From Acanthopleura granulata (Eukaryota > Mollusca > Polyplacophora > Chitonida > Chitonidae), in assembly GCA_016165875.1 (NCBI GenBank), contig JABBOT010000007.1, forward strand, positions 19,212,447-19,276,446: a DNA stretch of 64,000 nucleotides, read 5' to 3'. Each line of letters starts with the position of its first letter. Positions within the stretch are counted from its first letter, which is position 1. Positions 35,515 to 48,244 of this stretch are shown here, one piece after another. Below the pieces are notes generated by a model, which ran no database searches, was not told the origin of the DNA, and worked only from the letters and a program-made list of their open reading frames with translations. The position numbers were made by a program, and so were the translations under genes.

Positions 35515-35665
35515 AGAGGTCCGCCTTCGTGGCCGGGAGATCCGGGATCAATCCCAGGTCGGGTTATTCCAAAGACTTTCAAATGGAACTCTTCATCTTG
35601 ATATAACTGAAAAAATTGTTGAGTACGACATAAAGCCCAAGCATACATACACACATACATGTAGT
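35515..35665 (+). mobile_element. SINE family B, shortened copy
   Basis: GGGATCAATCCCAGGTCGGG, CCAAAGACTTTCAAATGG and ATATAACTGAAAAAATTGTTG AGTACGACATAAAGCCCAAG, then (CATA)n. It follows directly on another family B copy. Confidence 0.7.
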
Positions 35666-36099
35666 ACATAACTATTCCATGGGCGATAACTGTGAAACTC
35701 AGTGATGATTAGAGGTATTCAGTAGTCATGTATTGTTGTCTCCCTTCCCTATTATTACCTGTTTGTATATGATAAATGTTGTTAGTTTGATACTTATAGT
35801 TTCTCAGTTTTATACTTTGCGTACTTTTGCAGCTGTTAGCAGCTCGCGGCCCTTACAATGAACAACACGTGACATTCGCTGATGGTGGGGAAAACTACCC
35901 AACTGTGGGTCAGCAGTATGTCTGAAAATTTGCTGTCGTTGAAGCAAGTTCTCTCGGGAGTTCGGAAGAGTGGCTGAATACTACAGTTGTTGAAACCTAG
36001 AATACAGGAATAAATGTAACAACAACAGTGAAATAGTAGCAACTCTTAGCACTGATTAAACCGATTAAGGTGTAAATCAATGCAACTTCATGTTTGAAA

Positions 36100-37215
36100 G
36101 ATCAAAAGGTACACGTGTAAGCCCAAGGGATTATTTCGGCAAAATTTCATGAATTTCCTGTGAACCCACTGAGAGATATGGCAGCCGGTAGATGCCACAC
36201 AGACAAGCATAAATCTAGAAGGGGGTATCCACCAAACTCTAAGTGGAATATTACATGTCAACCGGTATAGGTCACCGAGACCTGCGTAACTACGACAGGG
36301 GATATCCACTTAAATTCTATATGGCTATTCCACGCCAGTTTGTAGGTCTTTGTGTTACGCAGGCCAGCGTAACTATGACAGAGGATATCTACCAAAATTC
36401 CATGTTAGACGGTTATAGGACGCTCTGACCTGCGTAACTACGCCATTAAACACTTAAACATCCATTAAACTTCTGTGTGGAATATTCCATGTCAATCAAA
36501 CTTGCGTAACCATGACAGTGGTCGTTGACATATACCGGCTAACAAGGAATAGCCCACACAGAATTTGGGTGGATATCCCCTATGGAAGGGGATTTCCGTC
36601 ACAATTTTTTCAGCCGGTATATGTCAACGACCAGCGTGACTATGGAAGGGGATTTCCACCCAAAATTCTGTCAGCCGGTATATGTCAACGACCAGCGTGA
36701 CTATGGAAGGGGATTTCCACCCAAAATTCTGTCAGCCGGTATATGTCAACGACCACTGTTACTATGGCAGCGGATTTCCACCATAATGTTGTCAACGGGT
36801 ATATGTCAAGGAGACCTTCGTAGCTACCACAGGGAATATCCAACAAAATTCTGTGTGGAATATTCCAAGCCAGCTTGTAGGCCTGTATGTTACGGAGGCC
36901 AGCGTAACTATGACAGGGGATATCCACCAAAATACTGTGTGGAATATTCCATGTCACCGACACCTGCGTAACTAATACAGGGGTTATCCACCAAAATTCT
37001 GTGTGGAATATTCCATGCTAGCTTGTAGGCCTGTATGTTACGGAGGCCAGCGTTACTATTGAAGGAAATCCATATCCACCCAAACTTTGTCAGCCGGTAT
37101 ATGTCAACGATCACCGAGACTATGAAATGACATTTCCACCACAATTTTGTCAGCCGGTACATGTCACCACGACTATGGAAGGGGATTTCAACCACAATTC
37201 TGTCATCCAAATGTT
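36100..37215. repeat. Minisatellite, about 60-70 bp unit
   Basis: The core unit is GACTATGGAAGGGGATTTCC, ACCCAAAATTCTGTCAGCCG and GTATATGTCAACGACCAGCG (61 bp). It alternates with a longer variant containing GTGTGGAATATTCCATG, which is itself a palindrome. Copies 36590-36760 are almost identical. All open frames here come from the repeat. Confidence 0.88.
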
Positions 37216-37477
37216 AGCCAGATTGAGCCAAGATTCAATACGGATAGCTTCCATGCATGTTGGCAAATCAGTTGTCTCCCCTGTTCTATTAACAGGGTGA
37301 AGGTCTTGACTGCACCCTATGTCAATTTATTTTGAACCAGCATGTAACACCCAAAATTGTAACTGAATGGCATCCTTCTCTTCCTCCTTAGCATATCTCT
37401 CTAAGCTGATCACTGCCCACTAATGGCCCACATGCCTTCTAGTTTAAACTAGACACGCACCAAAGCTGCCTTTACAT

Positions 37478-37860
37478 GTATTTATTTATTTAACTGCCGC
37501 TTTACGCCATGCTCACGAATATTTCCCTTGTAGGGCCCACGATGGCTGGAGGAACCAGGATTACCCGGCATAAACGAGCAACTTTGGCAAGTTACTGACG
37601 AACTTTCCCACACGTGACCTAGAGATTTGCACATCATACTGGTTGATGGCACGTGGTCTTACACTAACGTACATCATGCCGCACAAACGGTCACACGAGC
37701 GTCGTGCACCGTTAACTGTCACCACGGTCCCACGAACATGGAGAACAGAGGAATTCACAAATTCCCTTCCCAAGACCGGGATTAAATCCGTATCTCTTGT
37801 TCCCTTGCTAAACCAAGACAATCACTTTAACAATTCGGCCACGACCTGTTTGTCAGAACT
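37478..37860 (-). mobile_element. SINE-like family D, longest copy
   Basis: It begins on the plus strand with TATTTATTTATTTAAC and GCTCACGAATATTTC, the reverse of an A-type tail. It continues with ACTTTGGCAAGTTACTGACG and CCACACGTGACC, the GTGGTCTTACACTAACGTAC segment, and CCACGGTCCCACGAACATGG. The last blocks match 63.6-63.9 kb, so this is an interspersed family sharing its 3' end with family A. Confidence 0.55.
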
Positions 37861-38715
37861 ACTGTTAACAACGGACCGAGCAATATTTGTCAAGGGGTTT
37901 AGTAAGCGAGGTATCCGTGTCACAGTTTACACCATCAGCCGGTAAAGGATATGAGGGACCATCCATGAAATACGTACCCTCCCTCAAACAGGGGGAGGTG
38001 TGCGACTGTTACCTATAACATTCATCAGATGTGCATAATTATACCGAATATAATTATAATAATAATAATTTTATATGGAGTAAAATGCCGACCTTCTGTT
38101 TAAAAATTGTATATCGACCTCTCGATGGGCCATTTATTCTTTTCAGCAAAACGCGTTATTACCACGTGGGGTATGTAATCTGCATGCAATGAATCGTCAT
38201 CCGTTTAATTTATTTATTTTTCACTATAACTACAATTTGCGTTGCTGGTCCAACTGGCGCCGAGGACAGACTATAAAACGTCCAGCAGTACAATCCCACT
38301 TACTTTTATGTGACTCTCTATATGAAACACACATTGCAGTTGATCACAAAGCATCTAAATTTTGATAACATGCACAGGAGAAGTAAAATTGCCTCGTACA
38401 GCTTTGGCAATGGAATTTCCTTTCTTCCTTTTTTCTCCTGGTGGACCTTCCCACGTTCGACCGAATTTAGTACTGAGTGACCAAGTTTCTGCATTCCTCT
38501 GTTATCATAGTCCTATATACAATTCATGGACATATTGATTCTGCAGTTTTGCGTGTGGCTGGCGGGAGGGGAGTCGGTGGGTGTGTTTGGTGTCAACGCA
38601 TTTTGTATATAAACATATCAGATTAAGATATAATCCAAAAAGCACACAACACTCAACAGTGTTTAAAATATTCAGGAGCCCTTATCAGGGAAAACAGACT
38701 AGCCTCAAAATAAAA
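37861..38715. other. Gene-free stretch
   Basis: AT-rich with an ATAATAATAAT run near 38050. No gene features were recognised. Confidence 0.4.
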
Positions 38716-38717
38716 TT

Positions 38718-38925
38718 TATTCGTGATTTGTGTTTTACGCCGTACTCAATTATATTTCACTTACATAACGGCGGCCAGCGTTATTGTGGGAGGGAACGGG
38801 GTAGAGCCCAGAGGAAACCCAGGATCATCTGTTGGTTGCCGGCAGACCTTCCCCCGAATGGCCGGAGAGAAAGCCAGTTTAGGTGGATTTGAACTCACAT
38901 CGACCGCAATGCTGGGCTTCAAAAT
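38718..38925 (-). mobile_element. SINE family A copy
   Basis: Reverse strand: TTGTGTTTTACGCCGTACTC, ACGGCGGCCAGCGTTATTGT, GGTTGCCGGCAGACCTTCCC and GAACTCACATCGACCGCAAT. Part of the head is lost. Confidence 0.75.
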
Positions 38926-41400
38926 AAAAGTTAGAGAGCAATGAGGACACAAAATAATAGAGCAGGACAACTGGCTAGAAGTGGATAAAACTTTATAATA
39001 AACCGCAAGTAAATATTTATTCAAAGGGAGTCAATGCAGATGGCGATTCGTTGTTTGCAGTGCAAAACTATGCATAGAGACGAAACCAAACTACTGATGT
39101 AAACTGCTCCAAATACTTTATAGTAGCTGCTCTGCTTCACGCTGAATAACAATAAATATAGGCGTTCTTGGTTTTTTTACATCATAAATTATTGTCCTGC
39201 GTTTTGTGACTCTTTTTTTTATCCAAGCTTCTTTAGCCTGGTCATCATATGTCTCATGTTCACATTTCCCTACGCCATTACGCTCAGAACTCTTTTATAC
39301 TGTTTTTGTGAAAGCTGCTGTTGTTTTGTTGTCATAATGGTGACAAACCAGGAATGAAATGTTCAGCCGAGTTATTGGCCAAAACTATACACGGCTAATT
39401 GTTTGTGCTATTGCTTCGATCCTTGTCAGTTGTATGCTGTATGGCAATTATAATGTCATCAAGTGTGCTATTAGCACTGCATTTTGCTGAATTGGCTGAA
39501 CGCTCACCAAAGGCGTTTATTCGTCGTACTAACAACTCAAAGGATTTCACTTACTTCGTCAATATTGTTATATCTGTATGGTTATCAGCATTGTCATTTG
39601 GTTCAATTTGGGTAACATTGGGATGAACATGATACGCACACTTATTCTAACAGGCCACAGAGTTCAATTGAATTGGTGACATATACCGACTGACATGGGA
39701 ATTGTCCAAATTCAGTGGTTTTTAATACTCATGAATAACCATCAGACGATGAAGGCAGAATTACCTCAGAAAGACAGGATGACGTATGCCGGTTTTACTG
39801 CGCGTACGGCTTTGACATGTTGTGGACGGCACGGACAACACTACCTATGTGGAATTCAGAAGCTCAGCTGGGAAGATTAAAATGAAATCATAGCTCTGGG
39901 ATAGAGAGTATCAGTATATCCGCATATGTGCCATCGACTGTCACACTCGCGGTTTGCCGTTGTAGTTCCAGAAAAACACATCATGCTCGGCGATAAATCA
40001 TTCCCAGAATTCCAGTACTACCGCCTCGCGCTTCCGCCCCCAGCAGTCGATGTTTACAGGATGGTCCAGACCTGTCAGGCTTTATGCCTTCCGCGAGGTA
40101 TCTCGTAATCATGACATCGGGTCTCGCAGCGCATTCTCATTCCTCAGATCCGGTGACAGCCAGGATGTATGAACTCTGTAGCCTGGTGGATACAGTGGAG
40201 TGCTGAATGGGAATGGGAAAACACTTCATCATCACACCAAATGACTACCCAGCATACCGCGTAAGTCTTCATAGACATATGATAAGACTTCGTCAGCAAA
40301 CCAGATGGCTACCTTGACCTTTAGTCACGGCAAAACGGAGAAATAAAACTCGACGTGAAAATGACCATCGATACCACAATCCATGTTTTCCTGTCGGAAC
40401 TTGATGAAGAAAGGATCTTCAAACCTTTCAAAGAGTTTTGAACGGGTTTTGCATGCGTTCAAGGCATGGATGGTACCATAAACGATGTTTACTGATGTAT
40501 ATGCTGGGACTTTTGATGACGTATGCCGACGATTGCAGGTATACTTCGATACAACCGAAACTACGTGAAGGAATGAATTGGTGCCATGTAAAAGGATGAG
40601 GTGGAAAGTCGTGATGCGGTATGTGTGAGCATTACTGACGGAGCATTGCCAAAACGTAGTGCTTCCTCTTGATTCCTGTTTGATTCAAATTGATGCAGTT
40701 CACACAGTCCATTTAATTTAGAGGGACTATTCATATTTGACATATTTAATCTAGACAAATTTGAAGGAATTCTTTCGGATATTTTGCCAAAACAATTTGA
40801 CCATTAACACATGTAGCGATGAGGTCGATAATGGTAAAGGTTATATTTCTGAGGACTGTAGTATCAAGTGCTTTCGAAACCATGTAAAATCCTGTGGAAA
40901 CTGATTAATTACAAAAGTTTCGACATTAGGACAGGCAACCTTGAAATAAACCAATGAAATGGAAAGCATTCGCGATAAAGTCTAAAATTATATGGAGACA
41001 TGAAATCGCCGTAAATACCTGATATTGATTACATATTTCAAGTGTAAATAATCAGTTTAATGAAAACAGAATTGGGTCACAAGGGTTAAGTGCGTAACGT
41101 CGTTATAATCAAAATCTCCCAAAGATATAGATACGATGCATATAATCAAAATAGCATTGTTGTGAGAATTCCCGTTCACCACTGTATGTGAGCATTTGAA
41201 TTTCAGCATTACATACGAGAAATCTTATCCTTGTGGTCAGTGTGACCATGCCAAGCTGAAATACATATGTCAGTGTGACAATACCACATAGTGGAGAAGA
41301 GTCCACTATTCGATTCGGTAAACCAAAGGTCAGGCAAGATTTCACTGCGGTGGGGAATCGATCCTCTTTGATGGTGGGGAATTCAAACTGGGTTTGCTAC
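38926..41400. other. No assigned gene
   Basis: Short open frames at 39399-39626 (hydrophobic), 39926-40108 and 40561-40758 have no recognised motif. A plausible GTAAGT donor follows an open frame near 40262 (HFIITPNDYPAYR), with no acceptor partner. Confidence 0.3.
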
Positions 41401-41429
41401 AATCACCAGTGATAAGCGTCTAGATGAGG

Positions 41430-41643
41430 ATGGGTTGTAGCAGTAGTCGACAGGAGAAACTAACGGATCCCCAGGAGCCGCTACTCGGGAGTAAACGTGG
41501 TCGTCGAAAGACGCCCGTCAAGGACAAGAACTCCGCAACAGAGTCTCAGGTGGCGACGACATCAACTTACATCGAGAAGACAAACTCTTCAAGCAGCCTG
41601 ACATCGGAGAAGGGAGCAGAAGGCACGCTCACCACCCACAAAG
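41430..41643 (+). CDS. First coding exon of an acylated MGCSSS protein (partial)
   Basis: The open frame starts after an in-frame TAG at 41421-41423. Two ATGs follow, 41424 and 41430. The second has the better context (AGGATGG) and gives M-G-C-S-S-S-R, a typical N-myristoylation signal with a neighbouring palmitoylation cysteine, so I choose it. The 71 residues are polar, with a basic patch (SKRGRRK, 21-27) and a Ser/Thr-rich second half, as in disordered membrane-tethered tails. The exon ends AAA G|GTAAGG, phase 1. No following exon was identified before the SINE at 41.77 kb. The family is not recognised. It would act at the inner face of the plasma membrane if acylated. Confidence 0.5.
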
Positions 41644-41769
41644 GTAAGGCTAACCTTGTAGCGTCAAGGGGGTATCATAAAATAGAATCGCGAACTGTAA
41701 ATAAATATAGTTATAGCCTGTAAAAAGTGTTCATTGCTTTTGGGGAACTTGGAGGTTAGACGACTAGGA

Positions 41770-42030
41770 CTATTTATTTATTTATTTATTTGATTTGTGT
41801 TTTACACCGACTATTTCACTTATACGACGGCCACCAGCATTACGATGATAGGAAACCCGGCAAAGCTCGGGGGAAACCAACGACTATCAATAGGTTGCTG
41901 GCAGACCTTCCCACATACGGCCGGAGAGGCAGCCAGCAAGAGCTGAACTTGAACTCACAGCGACCGCATTGGTGACAGGTTCCTGGATCATTACGCTGCC
42001 CTAGCGCGCTAACCAACTCAGCCACGACTA
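41770..42030 (-). mobile_element. SINE family A, full-length reverse copy
   Basis: It starts TATTTATTTATTTATTTGAT and contains TTGTGTTTTACACCGACTAT, TATACGACGGCCACCAGCAT, ACATACGGCCGGAGAGGCAG and GAACTCACAGCGACCGCATT. It ends GCGCTAACCAACTCAGCCAC (A box). It lies just downstream of the MGCSSS exon. Confidence 0.8.
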
Positions 42031-42084
42031 TGGGTATGTACATATATCGTTGTTTTAGATGATGATTATGTAAAATGAAACCTG

Positions 42085-42152
42085 CCACATGGTCGTGGGT
42101 TTCACCTGAACTGGATTTCCCAATTTCCTTCCGCCTTAATGCTGGCCGCAAT
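42085..42152 (+). mobile_element. SINE family A internal fragment
   Basis: GGTCGTGGGTTTCACCTGAA and TTCCGCCTTAATGCTGGCCG match the body only. Confidence 0.55.
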
Positions 42153-42154
42153 GC

Positions 42155-42955
42155 ACAAAACAATGAGTTCTTACCATTTCTGATCTGTTTAATTACTTTT
42201 CATTGCATTTTTACCCAACAGTAAGCATAGCATTGTCTGTCTCGGAGTAGAACGGAATACTCATTTATTACAAGAAAACAATGATCAATCCAGCTAGGAC
42301 CCGAGCTGTCATTGAACGAGTGTTACAAGGCTCTCCAGTACAAGACAGACATTAGTTATGGTCACATTATACATGTATAGGGCTGAGAACGATGGAGTCC
42401 GGTTATTCAAATATGATTATAATGCCGACATCTACGGCACAACAGAGAGGTGTTATTGTCATCTAGAGTAACGCCAAGCCTCTTATGTATTTCCACTGGC
42501 TTTGTTCTTGAAAGATTTTGCATGGAAGTTCCATTTGGACAGGAAATAATGGAGGTGGAACTCGCGTCTAGCATGCAGCTGTAGACAACTGTGAGATAGC
42601 CATTAGCTGACAGGAAGCGTATACGTCACCTGCCGGCGGCAAAGGGAAACTCGTAAAACTCCTTCTCGCCTTTAACAAACGGGCCCAAAGTCTTGTGCTC
42701 CTTTGCTCTGTCTTGGATTACGTCACACTTCTATGTACACGTGTGCTCAGAAAGCACTTAAATAGTGCACAAACACCGCAGCGTCACAGAAGAAAATGAT
42801 GTGTTTCTTGGATTTGGACCCTTGTGTGCAGCCCGTGGAAGTCTCCCATTAGAGTTATTGGTAAGGTTTGTTGCTTCCGAGAGCCGGGAGAGTCAAACTC
42901 GAAGCTTTGATTGAGTTAACTAAAGCTAAGATTCTCGGGTATACGAGTGGTCTGT
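42155..42955. other. Gene-free stretch
   Basis: Mixed-composition sequence with no open frame or splice pair that could be supported. Confidence 0.35.
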
Positions 42956-42959
42956 CAGC

Positions 42960-44460
42960 CCGCTGATGTTTTATTTTAGGAAGTTACTCATGCATGAGAG
43001 CTTAAGATGTAACTCACCTGAACTGGTCGTACGAAGTTGGTCGCGGTCGCTGATGGCCATAAAACTTGACTGCTTCGTTATTTCGCATACACGAGCCCTC
43101 AGGATCCGACAAAACAATCGAGTTGAGTTTAACTGCGTCTTAAATTCTCGTGTATGCCAAACTTATAAAGCACACGAGAGCTTAGGGCGCAACTCAGGTG
43201 TTGGGCTCAGGTGTCAGGTGTCTTAAGGGCTCGTGTATGCGAAATGACGCGGCCTAGCTGAAATTGTACACGCACTCGGTGTGCGATTATTCAGTTTTAA
43301 AGTCCTCTCGGCTGTCGTAGTCGACAAAACTTAATAAACAACCAAAATGAACAACTGAATCAGTGACCAACTGAGTACGACCGATCGGGTTGCGTCTTGA
43401 GCTCTCATGTGTGCCGAGCTCATGGTTCAGATCTACCGTCGCGTTGGGTCCTAAGCGTTCGTGTGAATGCACACTAGGGACTTAACTTAAGTTTTACCCC
43501 AGTCGTTTCGTGTAATATGTGTATGCCAATCGGAGACTGGGGCCAACTCGGTAAGATCAGTTGAGTTGTTCTGAGAGGAGTCTTAAGCTCTCGTATGTGC
43601 CGAGGTTAAATTTAAGATTCAACTAGACTGTTGTATGACTCAACTGGATTTGAACTACAGTGGCTATGTGTATGGCGGTCATTTTTAAAGTCCTATGGTC
43701 ATCAGCGACTGGCCTCAATTACGTACGACCAATGTATGTCCAGCTTTAAGCTCGGCATACACGAGGGCTTATGAACCAAATTAACTCAACTCAACTCGAG
43801 CGTTGCGTTGTGTCCTTAGCTCTCGTGTGTGCAACAATAGGGAATGGGAGCTGTTACATCTAAGTCTGTCCTATGTCGGAGACTGGCACCAAGTGCTTGC
43901 GATAAGTGGAATTGAGTTGAGTTTCGTCTTAAACGCTCGTGTATGCAGAGCTTTGTGCGAAATAAAGACGTGACTCAACTAAAGTTGTACTCCAGTGTTT
44001 AGGTGTATGCTCTCCAATCCTGAAGTCGTATGGCCATCTGGAACCGGGACAAAGATCATGCGTACAATCAGCTGAATTGAGTTCAGTCGCGTCTTCAGAC
44101 CTTGTTTATGCTATGCCGAGTTTAAAGCTCGGCATACACGAGAACGTAAGACCCAAGCCGACTGAGCTTTACAGTTGTGTAGTACATGTCGTAAGCTCTC
44201 GTCCATGCAAAATAGCCACACGACTTATATGGAGTTATACTACTGACGATACGCGGTATACCGGTTCATTCCGATGTCGTTTGGCGAAGGTGCGATTCAG
44301 CTCAATTTGTTGGAGTAGGTCCCAGTTTATATTCCTGGGGTAGAACTCCAGATGAGTCGTGTTGTTACTGCGCGAACACGAGCGCTTACGACACGAAGCA
44401 ACTGTCGTGTTGAAATGAGTTGGGTGTTAAGCTCGCGTGCATGTCGATTTTTACGCATTA
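42960..44460. repeat. Degenerate array with a motif in both orientations
   Basis: Variants of GTCTTAAGCTCTCGTGTATG CCGAG recur at about 43135, 43210, 43395, 43575, 43800, 43930, 44085, 44185 and 44425. The inverted form CGGCATACACGAGGGCTTA occurs near 43005, 43090, 43175, 43755, 44125 and 44375. Between them AACTCAACT/AGTTGAGTT segments also recur. Spacing is about 100-180 bp. Frames here are repeat products. Confidence 0.7.
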
Positions 44461-44469
44461 AGGTTTGTT

Positions 44470-46960
44470 GGATTTAAGCCATGGTTGATTAACCATGGCC
44501 ACCGTCTTGATTTCTTTCGTAAAGCGTAACATCTCACCTATGAGAATAAATATTGCTAAGATATTAAACGATTAAATGGTAATTAGCCCTCATTTAGCCC
44601 TCTGTGTGTGGTATACTTCGCATTGCATTTCAGCATTAGTGCTGTAGACCGTAACTATGGCCAGATACATCAGTGTCGGAAATATTTCAGCCTTTGTTGT
44701 GCCGAGAACATGTTCCAAACCAGGAGACAGTCATCGGTGGCATGGGTGAACTAATCAGGTTGAAAAAATATACCTATAATCCAAGTGTAATCATGCACAT
44801 TAACATGCAAATTAATGAGAAACAGTACCCTAAAATGAGTACGAAAATAGCGTTAAGCAACAATCAGATAGTTCATGAAATAAATATGAATAAATAATTA
44901 TTTATTTATTAAAAGAATAAGTGTAAGAGATAAGACCTTTGAAGCTGTATTAAGGTGCTTTTATTTATTTTTAAGATGCAACTGAACAAAAAGCTAATGT
45001 TTAAATTGTATACAGTACTTTTTTTGGACCAATTTTTAGGCCCTGTATCGCCATAAAGGATTGTTTTATCCCGACTATCCCGAATTGTTGTTGGAATAGT
45101 TCGTTTTTGTGCATGAATAGACATAATACACTAAAATAAACGTCACGAGAGTTTCCTCCACATTACGCTGAAAGTAAGAAGGACAAGAAAACACGGTGTC
45201 AGATCAATGCCGTCCAGCATTGTCAATATTATCCATAAAGTTCACCATAGAACTGAACCGTTCAATCAGTGAAATAAAAACATTGAATGATGAAGAAAGG
45301 CACATTTGAATGCAATTTTCAATCACCTCTCCACTGACGGTTTGGGTATTTCTTCACTCTTAATCCATGTATTAGGGGTTCCACTTACAATAGACAATTT
45401 GCGCCGAAAACGTTTGCCTGTGTACAGTAGGGTGCCGCATATTGCTGTGGCTCGTTCTGTATGGCATGGTACCAAACAACCCAGCAAAAAGAGAAGTTGC
45501 CTCACATCCGTAAAAATCTGAAATATTTTGGATCAGTATATACTTGTCGGTTGTTTACTGTTCATGGTGACCTTATGTTCAGCCAAAAATAGAACAAGTT
45601 AAAAGAAGCACATAACCCTCTCGTCAGCATAGTTTATACTGTCTCCGGAGAAAGGAGGAAAAGTCTTCACCTCAGATGGTTAAACATTTTCACAGCTGAC
45701 ATGTCGGACAAGGGATAGGGAATATGACTATTGGTCACATTTTGCTACCTTTTATTACCTTTGCGTCTGTATTAATATTTGCTTTGAAACAAAACCCGAC
45801 TATAGTTCTGGCTGCGTATGGTCAGTTTCTAATATCGTTGACAAAAGATCCCGAATTTTTTTTTTTTTTTTTACGAAAAAGCTGAGCCCTACGCTTGTAA
45901 GTTCTCGCCACAATATGGCAGCAGTGTTGCTAAGGTGACGCTACGCCATAATTATTCTTTCTCTCAGTGAGGGTGTACGACATATATGACTGATGTGAAC
46001 AATGTGACGTAAGTCGGAAATAAGCTGTGGCTCGATTATAAGCATCAATTTCTCAATGCATCAAGGGGGATAACCCGGCCTTTCTGGTTGGGATAAGTGT
46101 TGCTTCAACACGTCAAGTCGACATGTCGTATAATAAAGAAATCATCGTAACCCCGAAAATAACGGTTTACAATGTAGCCCAAGGAAACTAAAGAATCACA
46201 CCAAGGGCTGCGACCAGCTGTAGTGTTTGTCGTGCTCTCGGGTCATGTCTGAGACCATCTGTTCCTCGCAGAATGGAGTATTCAACCAAGACAGCTTTCT
46301 TAAACAGAGTTGTTGACTTGATAACCATGTTAACAGCTGTCTTAAATCGTTACAAAACTACTTAAGCGTTTGGCACTATGACGTGGTCTATAAACGTCTG
46401 TTTGCCCTACTCGTTGGTTAAAGCCACCGTCTTAGTATTCAATCAGAGATTATCATGAAGTTGTCACTCGTATCGCTATTTATAATGTCTGCTATTTTAG
46501 TTCATTGATACATTCCGGTTATCAGAAATCGGTCGATAGTCGGTTTGGTTGACGGAATCAATAACTGACTGGTTGACTGCTTGGTGAACTTCTTGAATTG
46601 GTCGATAGTGCCTTCCTGAAATTTTCTGTTAATAGTAAGACACAGAAAAACTTCTGGTTTTGAAGGTGATTATTGAGCTGAAGTTTCTTATGAAGGCGTT
46701 TATTTGCATTTGTCTTTGAAAAAGTATTTACAGTCCTCGTCTGTGTCGTAAAATACAGCAAAATATAGTGTACATATGCAGACATTTACACAGAAAGGTT
46801 TCAAATTCACCGAAAGGGATTTTGCATCAAATATATATATATAGCTCAAAACGTCTTAGACCTACGTTGTTTCGCATAAAAAACTGAACCTAGTGTCGTT
46901 CATACTTTAACTTCTTTCCTTGGCTGATGTTTTATCCCATGAATGAATCTGCAAGATATA
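44470..46960. other. No assigned gene; SINE C remnant
   Basis: Open frames at 44673-44897 and 45306-45521 have no motif. About 45900-45965 resembles a SINE C 3' end (CTCGCCACAATATGG and CGCCATAATTATTC). The rest is AT-rich. Confidence 0.35.
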
Positions 46961-46969
46961 CAACTGATC

Positions 46970-48240
46970 GTATACGTGGCTCGAGGAAACCGGACAGACC
47001 GGAGGAAAACCTCACTTAGATGAGTATATGATCATATAGGTGGCTAGAGAAGCTGCATAGAGACCCGAGAAAACCATTACTCAGAGGACTGTGATCAGAA
47101 ATATAGGTGGCTAGAGGAAGTGAACAGAGACCAGATGAAACCTTCACCCAGATGACTGTGGTCAGAGATACAGGTGACAAGAGGAAGTTCAATAGAGGCC
47201 CGATGAAACTCTCACTTAGATGACAGTAATCAGAGATATTGATGCCCACAGGAAGCCGGAGGAAACTTACCTAGATGACTGTGATCAGATATATAGATGG
47301 TTAGAGGAAGTGGAGAGAGGCCGGAGAAAACCCCCACATGAATGACTGTGATCAGAGATACAGGTGACAAGAGGAAGTGGAGAGAGACCAGATGAAACCT
47401 TAACCTAGATGACTGTGATCAGAGATACAGGTGACTGGAGGAAGTGGAGAGAGGCCGAAGGAAACTCTTACTTAGGTGACAGTAATCAGAGACATTGATG
47501 CCTACAGGAAGCCGGAGGGAACTTACCTAGATGATGGTTAGAGGAAGTGGAGAGAGGCCAGAGAAAACTCCCACTTGGATGACTGTGATCAGAGATATGG
47601 GTGGCTGGAGGAAGTGGAGAGAGACCCGATGAAACTCTCACTTAGATGACAATAATACGGGATATAGGTGGCTAGAGGAAGTGGTGAGAGACCGGAGGAA
47701 GCCTTCACTTAGAGGACTGTGGTCAGAGATATGGGTGGCTGGAGGAAGTGGAGAGAGGTCGAAGGAAACCCTCACTTAGATAACTGTGATCAGAGATATG
47801 GGTGGCTGGAGGAAGTGGAGAGAGGTCGAAGGAAACCCTCACTTAGATAACTGTGATTAGAGATATAGGTGGCTGGAGGAAGTGGAGAGAGGCCGGAGGA
47901 AACCCCCACTTGGATGACTGTGATCAGAGATATGGGTGGCTAGAGGATAAGTGGAGAGAGACTCGATGAAACTCTCACTTAGATGACAATAATAAGGGAT
48001 AAAGGTGGCTAGAGGAAGTGGAGAGAGACCGGAGGAAACCTTCGCTTAGAGGACTGTGATCAGAGATACAGGTGACAAGAGGAAGTAGATAGAGAGCGGA
48101 GGAAGCCCTCACTTAGAGGACTGTGGTCAGAGATATAGGTGGCTAGAGAAAGTGGAGAGGGGCCGGGGGAAACCCTCACTCAGATGATTATGGTCAGGTA
48201 CATCACTGAACGAAACCGGACGGACACAGGCGGAAGCACT
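46970..48240. repeat. Minisatellite, about 69-bp unit, about 18 copies
   Basis: The unit contains AGATGACTGTGATCAGAGAT, ATAGGTGGCTAGAGGAAGTG and GAGAGAGGCCGGAGGAAACC, then CTCACTT. Copies at 47740-47870 are nearly identical; the ends are more diverged. Confidence 0.9.
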
Positions 48241-48244
48241 CAGT

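Noticed and set aside
39399..39626. Hydrophobic 75-codon frame resembling a membrane protein
   Set aside because: No splice sites or homologous motif; AT-rich sequence gives such frames by chance.
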